Shown here in pieces: positions 13,182-26,900 of a stretch of DNA of 64,000 bases. The DNA is from Adineta vaga (lineage: Eukaryota; Rotifera). The stretch lies in contig CP075492.1 in assembly GCA_021613535.1 (NCBI GenBank), forward strand, positions 19,592,001-19,656,000. Direction: 5' to 3'. The notes beneath the pieces were generated by a model. It was given only the letters and a program-made list of their open reading frames with translations. It was not told the DNA's origin and made no database searches. Every line of letters starts with the position of its first letter. Position 1 is the stretch's first letter. The translations under genes were made by a program, and so were the position numbers.

Positions 13182-13637
13182 ATATAAGAAAAAATGAAAC
13201 TATGGATAATCAAATATTATGATATATGAGTAAATATATGTTTATATGTATTAGACATCATTTATGGTAAAGATTTCTAAAACAAATTTTCCATAGCAGA
13301 TATTGTTCATATCTAGTGTTCTTATGTAATTAATACAAATTTGTTGATACAAATTTAGAAATTTAAAATAAATTCTGTACATTCTTTTTCAAATATAATT
13401 TTTAAATCTTTTTTTCTAGCATAAGTTGGCCTATATTGCTATTGAGAAAATGTTCATTCAAGATAAAGAATGTCTATTTTATTTGATCGGTTAGCTTGCT
13501 CCATCATGATTCATTCTTGCACGAAAGAAAAAAGAAAAGATAAGCTGAAACAAACAAGAATTGAACTCAACGAAAGAGAGAAGAAAAGAAACAGAAAAAG
13601 GCAAAATCATATTTGATTAGTTTCATAATAAAAAAAT

Positions 13638-15504
13638 TTGTTGAAATATTCCTATATAGATATATCTTTTATTCAGCCATCAGAACGTTTATACATTCAT
13701 CCATGTTTTAGTTTTGACGGATTTTCAAAATTGTGTGAAGCATATAAAACTTCTCTTTTCAAATGCTATTCTCGTCTTCTACCGCTGAACACTGTCTACT
13801 ATGATGCAGATTTTGGATTACTTGATTACGAATGATACAGTCAGACAGTAGGCTTGAAACGTACATTCAATTATCATGAGAAAAGTTTGTTCAAGGGTAA
13901 AATATTTTAGAATGTAAAATATAACATGTGAAATGTATATGGGTGATTTACTTTGGTTCAAGAAACGTTTCTTACGGTAGAAAGTCGAAATGAATACAAG
14001 AATAAGACATTCGTGCGCACTGTAAAATAATTTAAAATGAATCTACCAGTTCGTTTCTCATCAGTTTTATGGCTAAATACAATTGATTTTTCTAAGTTCA
14101 TCATTGCCAGTGGATGTATTCTGAATTGTTTATGCAAATTACCATTTCCCGACACCAAAGACCAAGATGTTAACTTAATCTATTATACAAACAATCTATC
14201 TGATTTTGAAATAACTGTAGAGTACGATCGATCGTTAAAACAAGCCTTTTTCAAAAACTCAGCAGACACGATAAAAATAGATAAAGTACCGTGATCATTT
14301 TGTTACAATGTGTTTTTACTCTGCAATGTGCGACCTACTTTTACGACAAGATTTGTAAGATATTCAAAAGAGTCCATTTTACATATTCTCCACAATTTTG
14401 ACATAGATGTTTCTCAAGTCGTATTTATTGATATTTTTTTTCTTTCGAACAATTGTTGGTTCTCACATATGCATCATCAATTTATGTAGGGGATAGAATT
14501 ATTTGTACATGTCCATTTTTACAAGCGCTTGCAACACAATCACTTATCGTCTGTACTCTTTACCCTGAAAGTCCAAAACATCTCTACATACGTATAGACA
14601 ACTATTGTAATAGAGTTTTTGATGATGATCTTGAATCCATGATGGAACAGGAAGAGATTCCATTGTATCGTATTGAACATAAAAAGTATATTGATGATGA
14701 AGGAGAGTTTTATACTGCTACGATAGAATCGCATCGAGATTTCGCACATAATATTGACACATTTCGACTTCAAGGAAAATTCATGTCTAGTGTATGTCCA
14801 AATTTGTTAGAATACAAACAAATAAATGTTTCATAATACGATTTATCATTATCTATTGAGTTATGCAAGATACTGTGCATTTTCTGGCGATACGTCTATC
14901 TGTATATAACAAGACTCAATTTCATGCTGATTTTTTTCATAATTTTGATAAAACTCATAAACAACATTAGTTGCACTAATATCTCTAAAATATAATTAAA
15001 TATTTCCTTATAATTTAAGTTTACTAAGCTCAGAACAACACTACGTATTTATTGCAGATTTACTTCGTACGTTTCTACGCAAGATAATCGTTTGTCGACT
15101 TGGAAGATGTCTCAATCATCAAGTAGGAACTCTATATTTCATCAATTCTCTAAGATTTTAATCGATTTTGAATTCGTAACGATAGACTCGGGATTCGATA
15201 TGACTATTTTCTCTCAAATTTCAAATATTGTAGCTGATAATAAGGTAAAAACATTATGTGATATATTGACATATCTATATAGGTATATTTCAGATAAACA
15301 TATCAACAATTGAACGTGCACTTAAGCGATCAGCATCTATTGAACTTAGAAACTGAAACAAAAAAGGCAATGATAGATTATTCAAAAGACGAAAAACAAG
15401 TTTCAGATACTGTTTCAAAAACTACTGATGAACTTAAGTTTATTAGTGCACGTATGATGATTAGTAGTACAACCACAAATGCTCAAACAAAACCTACATT
15501 ATGA
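13638..15504 (+). pseudogene. Decayed or highly split gene of unknown family
   Basis: Short plus-strand frames at 13638-13835, 14037-14294, 14453-14836, 15092-15313 and 15310-15504 look protein-like: balanced composition, and motifs such as CKLPFPDTKDQDVNLIYYTN and PESPKHLYIRIDNY. They do not join by clean GT-AG introns. Two of them have no ATG and are open only from TTG codons. The second block has the feel of a 'no-start, decayed' coding region in which frames have been lost by indels. It might instead be a gene with introns I could not define. No domain was recognised. A protein-profile search of the conceptual fragments would decide. Confidence 0.35.
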
Positions 15505-16144
15505 TCTATAAACAAAATCTCTTTTTTGTTGCATTTGATTGTATTATTGTATAGTACATAGCTTTTCATACTATCGTATAGCTCTTTGTTTTCTATGTAG
15601 TTACTTTCTATTGTTCATCGTTTGATCGCTATAGTATTATTAAGAATCTGATAGGAATTCTTGTTATTTCTCTTATTCAATTCATTTTTATTCTAGATTA
15701 TAGATCTTAATTAGTATGAATGAGCTAGCTGAATCTACTACAGGAAGAAATGATTAATGAAAATTTTTGTAAGTACAATATTAAAAAAATCTATTATTTA
15801 TGAAATCAACCATGCGTTTCTCAGACATCAAATCATCTACTATCAAAACAAAAATAATATTAAAACTAATTTGAATTTGTACATTCATTAGACCAATGAT
15901 AGAACATTGAAAGAATCTTTTCAAGAAACTGTATTCACATTTTGTTCAATATTCCACTTCGAGATAATTTACGTTTACAATTGTAAAGCATATCAAATCA
16001 GTCAATTAACAAAGAGCCCTGCTAGTTAAGTTTATTTTGTTTTATGAATCTATATTCTTCGTGTGTGGTATTCAAAGAGTATCCAATGTTTCAAAGAAAA
16101 TTATTAGAAAAAGAGGAATATTATATCATATTGATCAAAATATT

Positions 16145-16175
<31 letters not shown>

Positions 16176-16484
16176 GAGAAAAAATTCAGAATGTATAAGA
16201 TAAATATATATGTTCGTTAAAGATCATTCTGATACAAAAGCAACACATCTTAAATCTAAAAATACGTTTAATACCTTAATACGTATGTATAGTATCGCAA
16301 ATATATCGTTTTATTCATGAGAATCAAGAACATTTATTTGTTTAAAAAGAAACAAGACATGTTTATAATTTTATAGGAATTATTCGGCTATTCTTTTTAT
16401 TTTTTGGGATATAGCGAGTCTTTCTATTATCATCATGATCATTTAGAGATAAAATATTTTTGTAGAAAAATGTTAATTGTTTTA
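15505..16484. other. Intergenic stretch with a (GA)n microsatellite
   Basis: No gene seen. A perfect GA dinucleotide run lies at about 16145-16169 and grades into a purine-rich tract. The rest is AT-rich and ends at the 3' end of the PARG/PBZ gene. Confidence 0.6.
16145..16169. repeat. (GA)n microsatellite
   Basis: A perfect run of about twelve GA units in the 3' flank of the PARG/PBZ gene. Confidence 0.9.
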
Positions 16485-19400
16485 TTACTGAGATTTAGGT
16501 TTAGGATGTGAATATTGTTGACAATGTTGTTTATCATTTTTGCTTCGACATTCTAAACCCCATTTGCAAGGTATTTGATTAGTAGAATGACGCTCTTGAT
16601 TTCTTGCTTGTTGATTCGGTTCATGTCTTAAATTATCTGATAAAATATAAACTACATATAAATATATCTTTCTATAAACTATTTATTACTTACCTCTTGC
16701 ACCTCCTAAATTAGAGTTTGTAAATACTTGTTCTCCATGTGAATATCTTATTCGATGTTTATCTGATTTATCATCACATTTTTGTTGAAATCGACAAGGA
16801 ATAAGATAATCAGACCAGCCTGTGTGACGATACTTTGCACGATGAAAAGGATCAACAAGTTTCTTGCAATTTTCATCTTCATGACATGTTGATACTCGAT
16901 GTGGTTCGTGTGTTAAATTTGGTTCATGATTTCTACATAGTTCAGAAAAACGACATGGATGACTATATTTAGAATTATGTTCTTTTTCTTGTGATAATAA
17001 TTGAAGAAGACAATTAACATTTTCTCGACATGGAATCAAAGATAAATCATGACTATTATCTTTGAATTTTTGTGCTTGAGCAGAAGATCCAATTGACTTT
17101 TTAGATTTATCATGAGATGAAGGTGATAAGGATCGATCATCATGTTTATGTTGTTGTTTAATTGGTATACTAGAAGATTCTTCTTTATTTAAGTTTGAAT
17201 CTTTCTTTATATTTATATCAATAGTTGGATGTAAATCAGTTTGTTCTTCGAAATAGATCATCACATTTCGAATTGGCACTGGATTATCACCAGCACTAAC
17301 ACGAATATATTCCAATGTGATTAGATCAAGTTCAGTTTTTCCAAAAATATGTGAAATAATTGTATGATTATAAATTGAATTCGATGCAACATGCGAAAGA
17401 GTAATTTTACCAGTTGAACGTTGAATTTTTAAACAGAATGTCATAAAATCATCAGTATTACATCCAACATAGAATGTATTTGAACCTGCTGCATATGTAT
17501 CATTATTGATATATGTATTATGATCATCTGTATAACCACTATTTAAATATGAAATATTTTCATGATACGAACTATTATCTATGACTGGTGTTTTAGCAAT
17601 ATAACAAATAAAAGAGCGTGAGTTTGCTGAATTTTTATCTGAAGCATTCTTTTCATTTGATAGAGTGAGCATCATATCTCCGCTCATTGCTTGCCAATAG
17701 ATAAACATTGTATTGTCTTTCGAAGATTGTGCACGATCAGTACGATATTGAGTAAATGCTTGTGATATTGTTAAAGGTAAAAGTAAATGTGTACGAAATT
17801 TTGATGATGGTATCGTAAATGTAAAACCTCGAATAGATCTTGATATTAAATCTTCGTCACTTTTACTAAATCGTTTATTTAACTGATTGTTAACGAAATC
17901 TTGGCATTTAGTTGAAGATATTGATTGTGACGATGAAGCACTAACGAACGGAATTCGAATAATAGAATCTTTAAAAAGAATATTAATTATTTGTTGTGTA
18001 TTCTTATCTAATAATTTTAATATATTTTCTGGTATATAAATTTGATCAATATAGTTAATTGGAATAAGTCCAGGTAAATTTACTTCAATACCTTTGTATA
18101 GTTTTTCTTGAGTCCATTGACGTAGAATGGTTTCCAGACTAACATTTGTTGGTTTTACATTGACGCAACGACTAACGGTCGCCATCAACTCTAATGCAGC
18201 TGCATATTCATAACCTGGAATAGAAACATGTAATTTTTCTTTATGACATTGTTGAAGTATTTCATCTTTTGTAATTGGTTTAGGAATAAACCATGGATAA
18301 CGATCATATACTTCTCCTTTAGCAATTGATATTGCGCTATGAATAGAAAAATTTGTATCAGGATGATGTAAAATTTCTCGTTTAAAAACAATAAATATAT
18401 CTCCAACATTTTGTTCTAAATTTTGTCCGAGAATACTGCGAATGGTCTTCTCATTGTTCACAAATCCATTAGATGTATGTTTATTATCGGTTAAAGTTGA
18501 GTACAATTCAGATGATAATCTTATCACATTTCTTGTTATATGTTTTATTGTATTGATGTTATCATCAGAAATCGATTGGAGAAGATTCCTCTCCTTCTCT
18601 CTACGAATATCAATCAATGTATTTTTTGATTTCGAATTAGAAGAGACATTTGATGAATATTCTTCTTCGGCTAAGGCGATTATATATTCAGTAACATCTT
18701 TTCTTATCGAATCTTGTTTTAAAAAATTCATAGATCGAATTTCATTTTGTCGAAGAACGGAATCGGCAATGAAAATTGGTTCTTTGACTTTTTTCATATT
18801 ATCTTGACTGATAACTTGTTGATGAAGAAGAATTAATTCAAATACATTTTGATTACATCGATAAACAGGTTGAACAGTACGAAACCATTTTAAAATATCA
18901 TTCGGAGGAACAATTGATGAAGATAATTGTTTTCTAAAATAATTACTTATACGTTCAATAATTTCTTTTTGATTTTGAACAAAATCAATATTTGTATTCA
19001 GATCAAAACATTTAACAATTTCCATATTTTCACGTCTAATACGATGACGATACTTAATATTGTGATCAGGATCAGAATGAAAATTACAAAACTTGTTCAT
19101 ACAGAAAGGTCGTATATCAGGAATATTTTTATGTGTAAATGAATTTAAATGATCTTCTTGTACAATTTTTCTACATTCACCACCAAAAGAACAAATCTTA
19201 CGAGTTATATGGATGAAATTTCTAATATGTTTCGCGGTTGTATCTGTACAGTACTGTCCCTTCCAACACACATGAGAAAAGTGTTGTAAATGTAATTCAT
19301 CTTCATGAGAGACTGGATCATTCTTCAGTTGTTGTTGTAGAAATTTATTATAAACTTGACATTGATATGGAGTAAATGGACACGGTAGATTAAATGGATG

Positions 19401-22106
19401 TTGACATTCATTTAAATGCTGTACATTATGAAAACTATTACAATTATTTCCATGTGGACATACAGGTTTACAATGACGAAATGAATCACAATGACGTTTA
19501 ACTTTTTTCTCAAAATCTTTACATTTATATGATTCTGGACAGAGAGGTAAATGACGATAATTTCGTAGATGAATTTTATCCATATTTGAGCAATCATCTC
19601 CATCCAAACAATACGATGGATGTTCAAATTCTTGACGATGTTTTTCATTGTCAATATCTAAACATTCACCACCATCTGGACAACGTTTTAAATGTATAAA
19701 TGACTCCATATGAACTATATCGGATGATTTTGGACATTTATTTTGACCAACTTGTAACGCACACAATGGTGGATGAGAAAAGTTACGTGTATGATCTGGA
19801 TCACGAATATTACATAAAGCTCCATATGAACAAGGTGTCGAATCAAATATACAAACATCACTAACAGTTAATCCATCTGAAAGAAGACGATATGGACCAA
19901 TTATTGTATTTGGTATATTCATATGATCTACACACTTTACATATTTTCCATTTAATCTTTCGAATGGTTTAAAGTTACCCTCTCGATTCAAATGACGACC
20001 AGTATTATGATCATCGATAATAGCAAATACAATACATTTAAAGAAACCTGCATATTGTTCAATAACTGAATAAAATAGTTGTGCAACATGTTCAGGTGGA
20101 TTTTTAAATGCACCACAACCAAATGCTGATAGAACAAGAGAATCATGACCATGATGATATGCAATAGAAAAAATATTTTCAATCTTTTTTCTCATTCCTA
20201 CAGAATATTTAGGTGATAGCATATTATCTTCTAATGAAGGTTCACGATAAGCAGCTATAGCTATTGCACAAACATTCTCTAATGGTTTTTTCATGTAAGC
20301 ATAACCTTCATCTTCTGATCGACGAAAAATTGTTAAACCCGATGTATAGATTGCACCAAATTCATCCATTGGATAGATACGTTTCTGATCAGGTATAGGT
20401 TCTAATTGACAATCAGATGTACAAAGAAAACGTTTAGCTCGTTGTTGATGATATTCATCTAATTCCATATCAAGACTTCGAAAATAATCTGATCGACGAA
20501 AAATATTTTCTTCTTGTGCACCATCACCTTTCTTATAACCACCACCTGGAGTCGTTGCATTTGCCATATTTAATAAAAGTGGATAATAATTCTTATCGAC
20601 TAAATCTTCATATACAACAAGACAATCTTCTTGTCGAACAATAATTTTTGTTTCTGAATATTTAATCATTTTCCATGGTATTTTTTCACATTGTTCTAAT
20701 TTCGATTGATGATTATAGATAATTGTCTGTAATTTATCATCTAGATTCAATTTTATCTCTTGATCATCGATCAAATAACTTTTTTTCCATACAGTACCAA
20801 TCGTATTTAACATCACAGTCATTCGAAGTAAATGACGTGTTTGATCAGGTTTTGAAGATTTTTTTGAGCGTGAAGGAGCATGATCTTTGTCACCAATGTG
20901 CGATTGATGTGCTGATTTATCAAACTCATCGAGCCATACTTTGACATTCCATCGAGAATTGAAAATGAAATGTTTAGGATTACCAACGAATTGCATAATA
21001 TCAGGTTGTATTTGAGTCATTTCTGTCTTATACCATGTAGAAGCATCAATTACGCGATCGTCTGAATTTTGCGAATCATCATCATCATATATGTCTATGG
21101 TAAAACGAATATCATCAATGTGCACTGATCCTCGATTTGAGCATTCGGCGAATGCCTTTTTATCGATCATCGTTAGAATAAGGTTTTCACCAATTTGTTC
21201 ATAATGTGTTACTTTTCCAACGAACAACTGATGATGAAGGATGCGTTCTATATCAAAATCTGGAGGAATTCGATGAATACACAAACGATTAGGTAAATTT
21301 GTTCTTTTCTTTAATATTTTATTATTACTCATAGACAGATGTGATTGTCTTATCCATTTCCGAGCATCACCAGTAACAATAATACATGCATTACGTGTCT
21401 GTTCATTTATTTGAATATAGAGATGTATTGGCGAAAGATTTTGTTCATTAATAGAAAGTTCAATTGCTCTCTGTATGTGTTTTTTAGTAATTGATTCTGG
21501 AACATCTTCCAAAAAACTGCAATTGGCAGAGATATATATTTGAACAGAAATACCCTTGATGTTCAAGCTATCAAAAATATTACTCAAAAATATTTCTGAG
21601 AATTCGAATATGAGACGATAAATATTCGAAAATTGAGCATCAAGTTGAACGCATGATTGTGGTTTCTCTCCTATATAAGATTTAATCCATTTGCTCATTT
21701 CTTCTATTGTTGGCAATCGACTAATATTCTCTTGATCTTTTACATCCAATACAACATATAAGACAAGCTCAAGAGTTTCACTGAATGAAATTGTTATCGA
21801 CTCTTTTCCCATCTGCAATTCCATCTTTTGGACTTTGTCAACAAGTTGACGTTTTATTTCATTGTTCGTAACATAAATAATACCAAAACCAAGATTAGGA
21901 AAGCTTTGGAAATCGTCGGAGTGGATGTTTACAATCTGTTTGAGATTCTGATAAATATTTCTTTCAAATTCAGCTTTATTTTCGATATTTGATGGTATTT
22001 CTGGAACATACACTATATTATTGCTTGATTGTTCTACAAGATAATTTCTTTTTAGATAGTTTTGAAGATATTTACTGTTAAAATGAATAGTAAGATTCTT
22101 AGTCAT
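16485..22106 (-). CDS. PARG-fold protein with PBZ-like zinc-finger arrays (catalytic signature intact)
   Basis: Exons 22106-16694 and 16636-16485 flank a 57-nt GTAAGT...TCAG intron; 5565 nt gives 1854 residues. Residues ~1-350 are alpha/beta sequence that may hold RRM-like folds (inference). From ~370 comes a DUF2263/TIGR02452-type PARG domain with GGGYKKGDGAQEE at ~521, the GGG-x6-8-QEE signature. The loop SAFGCGAFKNP follows. The fold hydrolyses the glycosidic bonds of poly(ADP-ribose) (family knowledge). Residues ~755-1040 hold about ten C-x5-C-x6/7-H-x5-H fingers of PBZ type, which bind PAR. Two unrecognised modules follow, one with VFKREILHHPD and one with GSNTFYVGCN. A C-terminal block of four fingers and a last-exon finger (CKWGLEC...HCQQYSHP) complete ~15 fingers. 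The role is probably PAR removal tethered to damaged chromatin. The start is the first ATG of the long frame; a short separate ORF at ~22220 (-) did not splice in phase. Confidence 0.8.
16721..17039 (-). repeat. Near-identical block shared with 28415-28733 (copy 1)
   Basis: This segment encodes the C-terminal zinc-finger block (LIPCRENVNC to SHGEQVF). Apart from about ten changes clustered in ~25 bases, it matches the block in the facing paralogue at the DNA level. Flanking sequence is about half identical at protein level. It is best explained by gene conversion. Confidence 0.75.
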
Positions 22107-23924
22107 ATTAGTTTATACGTGATTTAATATGCTATTTATATTTACTTTTCGAAGTCTTTTGTGAAGACGTTGCTCCTTGATGATTGTCGCCAATGTAAGA
22201 TGATGATTTTGAGATTGACATTTGTTTACTCTATGAAGATGACGATGAATGCGTTTTATTCTAGAAAAAAGAGATTCAGATTGAGGGTGGAGTAGACCCG
22301 AAGTATAGCGGGACTATGCATGGACTGAGGTGAAATCCTAAAGCTCATATCTCATCCGTACTCCATTCGTACCTTGAGTCACTCCAACCTTACTCCAGTC
22401 TACTCAAGGGAGAAAAGGAACTCCAGAATCCCAATACTCTGGTCTGGAGTACAATCTAGAGTACCGAAGTATATGGGATCCTGAAGTGTTATTTTCCCTT
22501 TGACTCTTTAGAGTTACATATAAACTTATGCACTATTCAACATAAGAATATTATTTTCGATTTTGTCGTCGAAGAATACAATGACTATGCAAGACTGGTA
22601 CGAAAGTAGAAATTTTCGAAGAAAAAAAACGGGACACTGAAGAGAAAAATAAATCAGAAAGGTGTTCTTCACTCACTCAACAAATACAGATTTCAGTTTC
22701 TACCAACTAAAATGTTTTCACTTAATTTTCAACCAGTCTGTGTTGCTCCGTGATGTATTCAAACAAAAACTTTCTTACATTCAATTCAGAGAGAGAAATT
22801 TTTAAATCATTTTTTCGCTGAAGAAGACGACTTGAGTTAAAAAGAAAAGAAACCAAAAGTTGTTTACATGTACGTGAAATTTATTCACATTGTTGTTGCT
22901 CATTGAGAAAGAAAGAATTTTACATTCATTTAAAGCCTTCATTTTCGTCGAAAAGCGCGGTTACGTTTTTTTATACTTTCTAAAAAAATTGGTGCGCTAC
23001 TAAACCTTTTCAAAAACTTTCACTCTTACGAAAAAAGTCTCCAAATATGTTCAAAGTTTGGAAAACACAATAAAACATTTTACAAAATTATCAAGAATGA
23101 TTTCGTAGAATTCTTTATTGCGTTTCTGAAATCGTGAACGTGTCCGGGCTCTTTTTCATAAGGACAGAACCATTTTTCGCGGTTCAGTAGAGCACCAGTT
23201 TGTTTAGAGTGTACCACCATCCTTAATTTTACCAAACACACACGTTCATATTCCCACCCATGATTTCAAACAAGCCTTCACTGATTTTGTTTTAACGTTG
23301 AACAAAAACCCACAGGCAGACGAACTACATTTTTCATGTGACGATCCTTAAAGTCGAGGGAACTAGGTTGATGGAAACCAAAAAACTTATTGTGAGCATT
23401 GAAAATTGTTGAAACCCTGACATTTATATCTCTGTTAAATAATGGATGGATGTGTGCCGTCCGTTACCTGCGAATGCACTCACACCGACACTCTCATCCC
23501 TCCTCTTCAGCACCCTTTGAAGATATTTAGGCCGAACTTTCTTATTATAGATAAGGTGCCTCTCTAGGTCGAAACTTTTCAAATAAATAATATGTTATCA
23601 AGAAAATATATTCACACAATAACTTAAAGACTATGTAAATAGTTTGTTAAATAGACTTTCAAATCTTCTTAAGATACTGATGCATTTACAAAAAAATTTT
23701 AGAGAATCGAAAATCATATAATATCATTCTTTTTCCTTTGCTGCACTCACAAACGGAGTACAGACGGTGGTTCTGTTGCTGAATTTTACTGTGATGTCTT
23801 TTGTGACTTTCTTTTGATGAATGCGATTAAGGCATATTAGTTGTTATTGTAAACTTTTCAATTTGTTTTATTTCGAAAATGAAAATGAATTTGACTTTTA
23901 GATTAAACAAAGTTGCCGTATCGA
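22107..23924. other. Divergent intergenic region between the PARG/PBZ paralogues
   Basis: It should contain the promoters of both divergent genes, but no core motif was securely identified. 22280-22500 is richer in GC and has several CTCCAG/GGAGTA words in both orientations, suggesting an old structured repeat. A short ATG frame at about 22230 (-) encodes a Ser-rich peptide and may be 5'-UTR. An acceptor-like TTGACTTTTAG at 23891-23901 precedes the plus-strand gene and may end a 5'-UTR intron. Confidence 0.45.
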
Positions 23925-26900
23925 ATGGATGAATGTTCTATATGTAAAAATTCATTAAATTCTGAAAAACTCGATGAAATCACAACTTCATGTGGTCATA
24001 CATTTCATCGTGAATGTGCTCAGAAACGTTTAGATAAGTTTAAAAAAACCAACTGTCAAGTTTGTCGCCGAGAGAATACTCTTGGTGATGCTTTGAAGAA
24101 ATATAAAATGGGAGCTTCATCGAAAATATCAAGCTCGAATTCTTATTCTCGAGTTGCAACAGGACGTGTAGGTTACTCGATTATAGTCGTATAAATGTTC
24201 ATCCTCGCTCGATTTTATCTTTTTAGGAGAGAAGAGAACTTTCTCCTGTTGCTTCTGCTCGACCTCATTCGCATCATTCAAAAGATAATAATGAAAACAA
24301 ATGGTCATGTAGAAAATGTCAGAAATCAAATCATAATTCTTCAAAACAATGTCGCTCGTGTGGTACATACAAAAGAGATGACGAAGACCATTCTCATCAA
24401 CAACAAAAAAGTAAAAAACAAGGTCAGTTTTTCTTCATATTCTCTTAAAACGAACATATTTAAGTTACTTATCATTTTGATAATTTAGAAAGTTTAGAAA
24501 TCAATGCAGAAACTTGGTATGAAACAGAAATGCTTCGTCATAAACCGAATATCGAACCGTTTCTACAGAATTCTGAACATATTATATTTCATTATAAATG
24601 GAATCCTTATATATGGCGCGAACAATTTCAATCTTTAAAGTCTGATAATGATCGAACTCGTCAATTATTGCGTATGACAGTAATGTTAAATACAATTGGT
24701 ACATTATTCAAGAAAAGTTATATAGTACATGATCGTCAAGTGAAATTGAAATCAGGTAATACAATAAAATTAATAATTTATGATCATCAATCAAAATTAT
24801 CACATGGTGGAAAGATACCAATATTAGATACACCATATAAATCAACTAATATTGAAGTAATTAAAAGTGATGGTATTGAACTTTATGAACGTCTAGTTAA
24901 AAATGGTAGACGACCAGTTCTTCTTCAAATGACACATTGGAAATATCCTGGTAGTGAATATAAAAAATATGATGGAACACAAGATGAAAATCTTTTTCGA
25001 CAATCTGATTATTTTCATTGTCTTAATGTTGATCTTGAACAACATCAACAAGATCGACCAAAACGTTTTCATTGTTCATCTGATTGTCAATTAGAATCAT
25101 TATCTAATCAAAATAATATACAACGAATAGATGATTTTGGTATTATTTATACATCAGGTATAACTATATTTCGTCAATCAGAAGAAAGTGGATATGCTTA
25201 TATGGATAAACCATTAGAAAATGTTAATATATTAACAATAACTTCTTATGAAAATCCATCTTTAGAAAAAGATATGTTATCTACAAAATATGCCATGGCA
25301 ACACGAAAGAAAATTGAAAATATATTTTCAATTGCTTATCATCACAAACATGATTCACTTGTTTTATCAAATTTTTCTTGTGATATAAATAAAAATCCAG
25401 TTGATCATATTGTTCAATTATTTTCTTCAGTTATTGAACAATATGCTGGTTTTTTTAAAACAATTATATTTGCAATTCCTGATAATAATGATCAAAATCA
25501 TCGATCAAATTCAAAACAAATTTTTCAATCATTTGAAAAACTTGAAGGCACAATAAATGCAATTACACTTATTAGAAAATCAAATACAATCTTTGGTCCT
25601 TATAGAATTTTATCTGAAAATGTACAAACGAATGATATTGATATTTGTGATTTATCACCTTGTCAATTTGGAGCGAAATGTCGTGAACGAAATAATGAAG
25701 GACATATAGGAAAATTTTCACATCCACCTTTATGTTCCAAATCTTGTCTTACAGGTAAATGTGATCAAACAAATAATATTGTTCATATGTATTCATTTGT
25801 TCATCGTAATCAATGTCAATATGGTGGAGAATGTCGTCAAATTGATGATGATAAACATTGTCAAGAATATGAACATCCACCATCTTGTTCTGCTGGTGGT
25901 ACTTGTAAAAATACAACAGTAATTCATCTTCGAGAATATCGTCATTTACCACTTTGTCGACATTCACAAAATTGTATGGATTTAAGAAAAGGAAATGAAA
26001 AACATTGTAATTTATTTCGTCATTGTGCACTTATTTGTTCACATAGAAATTATTGTGCTGATTTTCATGATAAAAATCATTATAATGAATTGGAACATTC
26101 GTTTCCTCCTCCATGTCCATTTACTCCGTATCATTGTTCTCTTCATAATGAATTAATACAAGCATCAGCAACTCAAAAACCTTCAAATGAAGCTCAAAAA
26201 CATTGTCTTGATTTCAGTCATGTTTGTCGATTCGGTAGAAATTGCAGAGATTCAAATTCATTACATATGGACAAATCGATTCATGTAGCTCGATATCAAT
26301 GTCCAGATGGTAAGACATGTACTAGATTGAATCAAGAAGAACATTTAAATTCATTTACACATAATAATATTCTCGATATTCGACTTCTTTGTCGACATTC
26401 TAATCAATGTCATGATCGACATAAATTGGATCATATTATTAAATTTCGTCATAATCTTTATTCAGATGATAGTGGTGTTGTTCGTTATTTTGGTTTAAAT
26501 AAAACAATTGATTTTGTTTATAATCATAAAGAAAGTATTGAACGTATCAATAATTATATTGAAAATGAAAATTGGGAAAAATTACCATTAGGAACTATTC
26601 CAAATGAAATTTTAAATTTTATTCAAACTGTTCAACCAGTTCATCGATGTAATCCAGTTATATTTGAATCAATTATTCTTCATGGACATGTTATGAGTCG
26701 ATCTTATATGGAAAAATTGAAAATACCATATTATGTCGCTAATTCAGTATTACAACATAGTCGTATAAGAAAAATAAAATCTTTAAGTATCAAAGCAGTA
26801 GAACAAAAAGCTAAGGATTATGTTATTGCGTTAGTTCAAGATGAATTTGAAAGACAAGGATTTATACAATCGGATAATAAAACAATAGATCCACTTAGTC

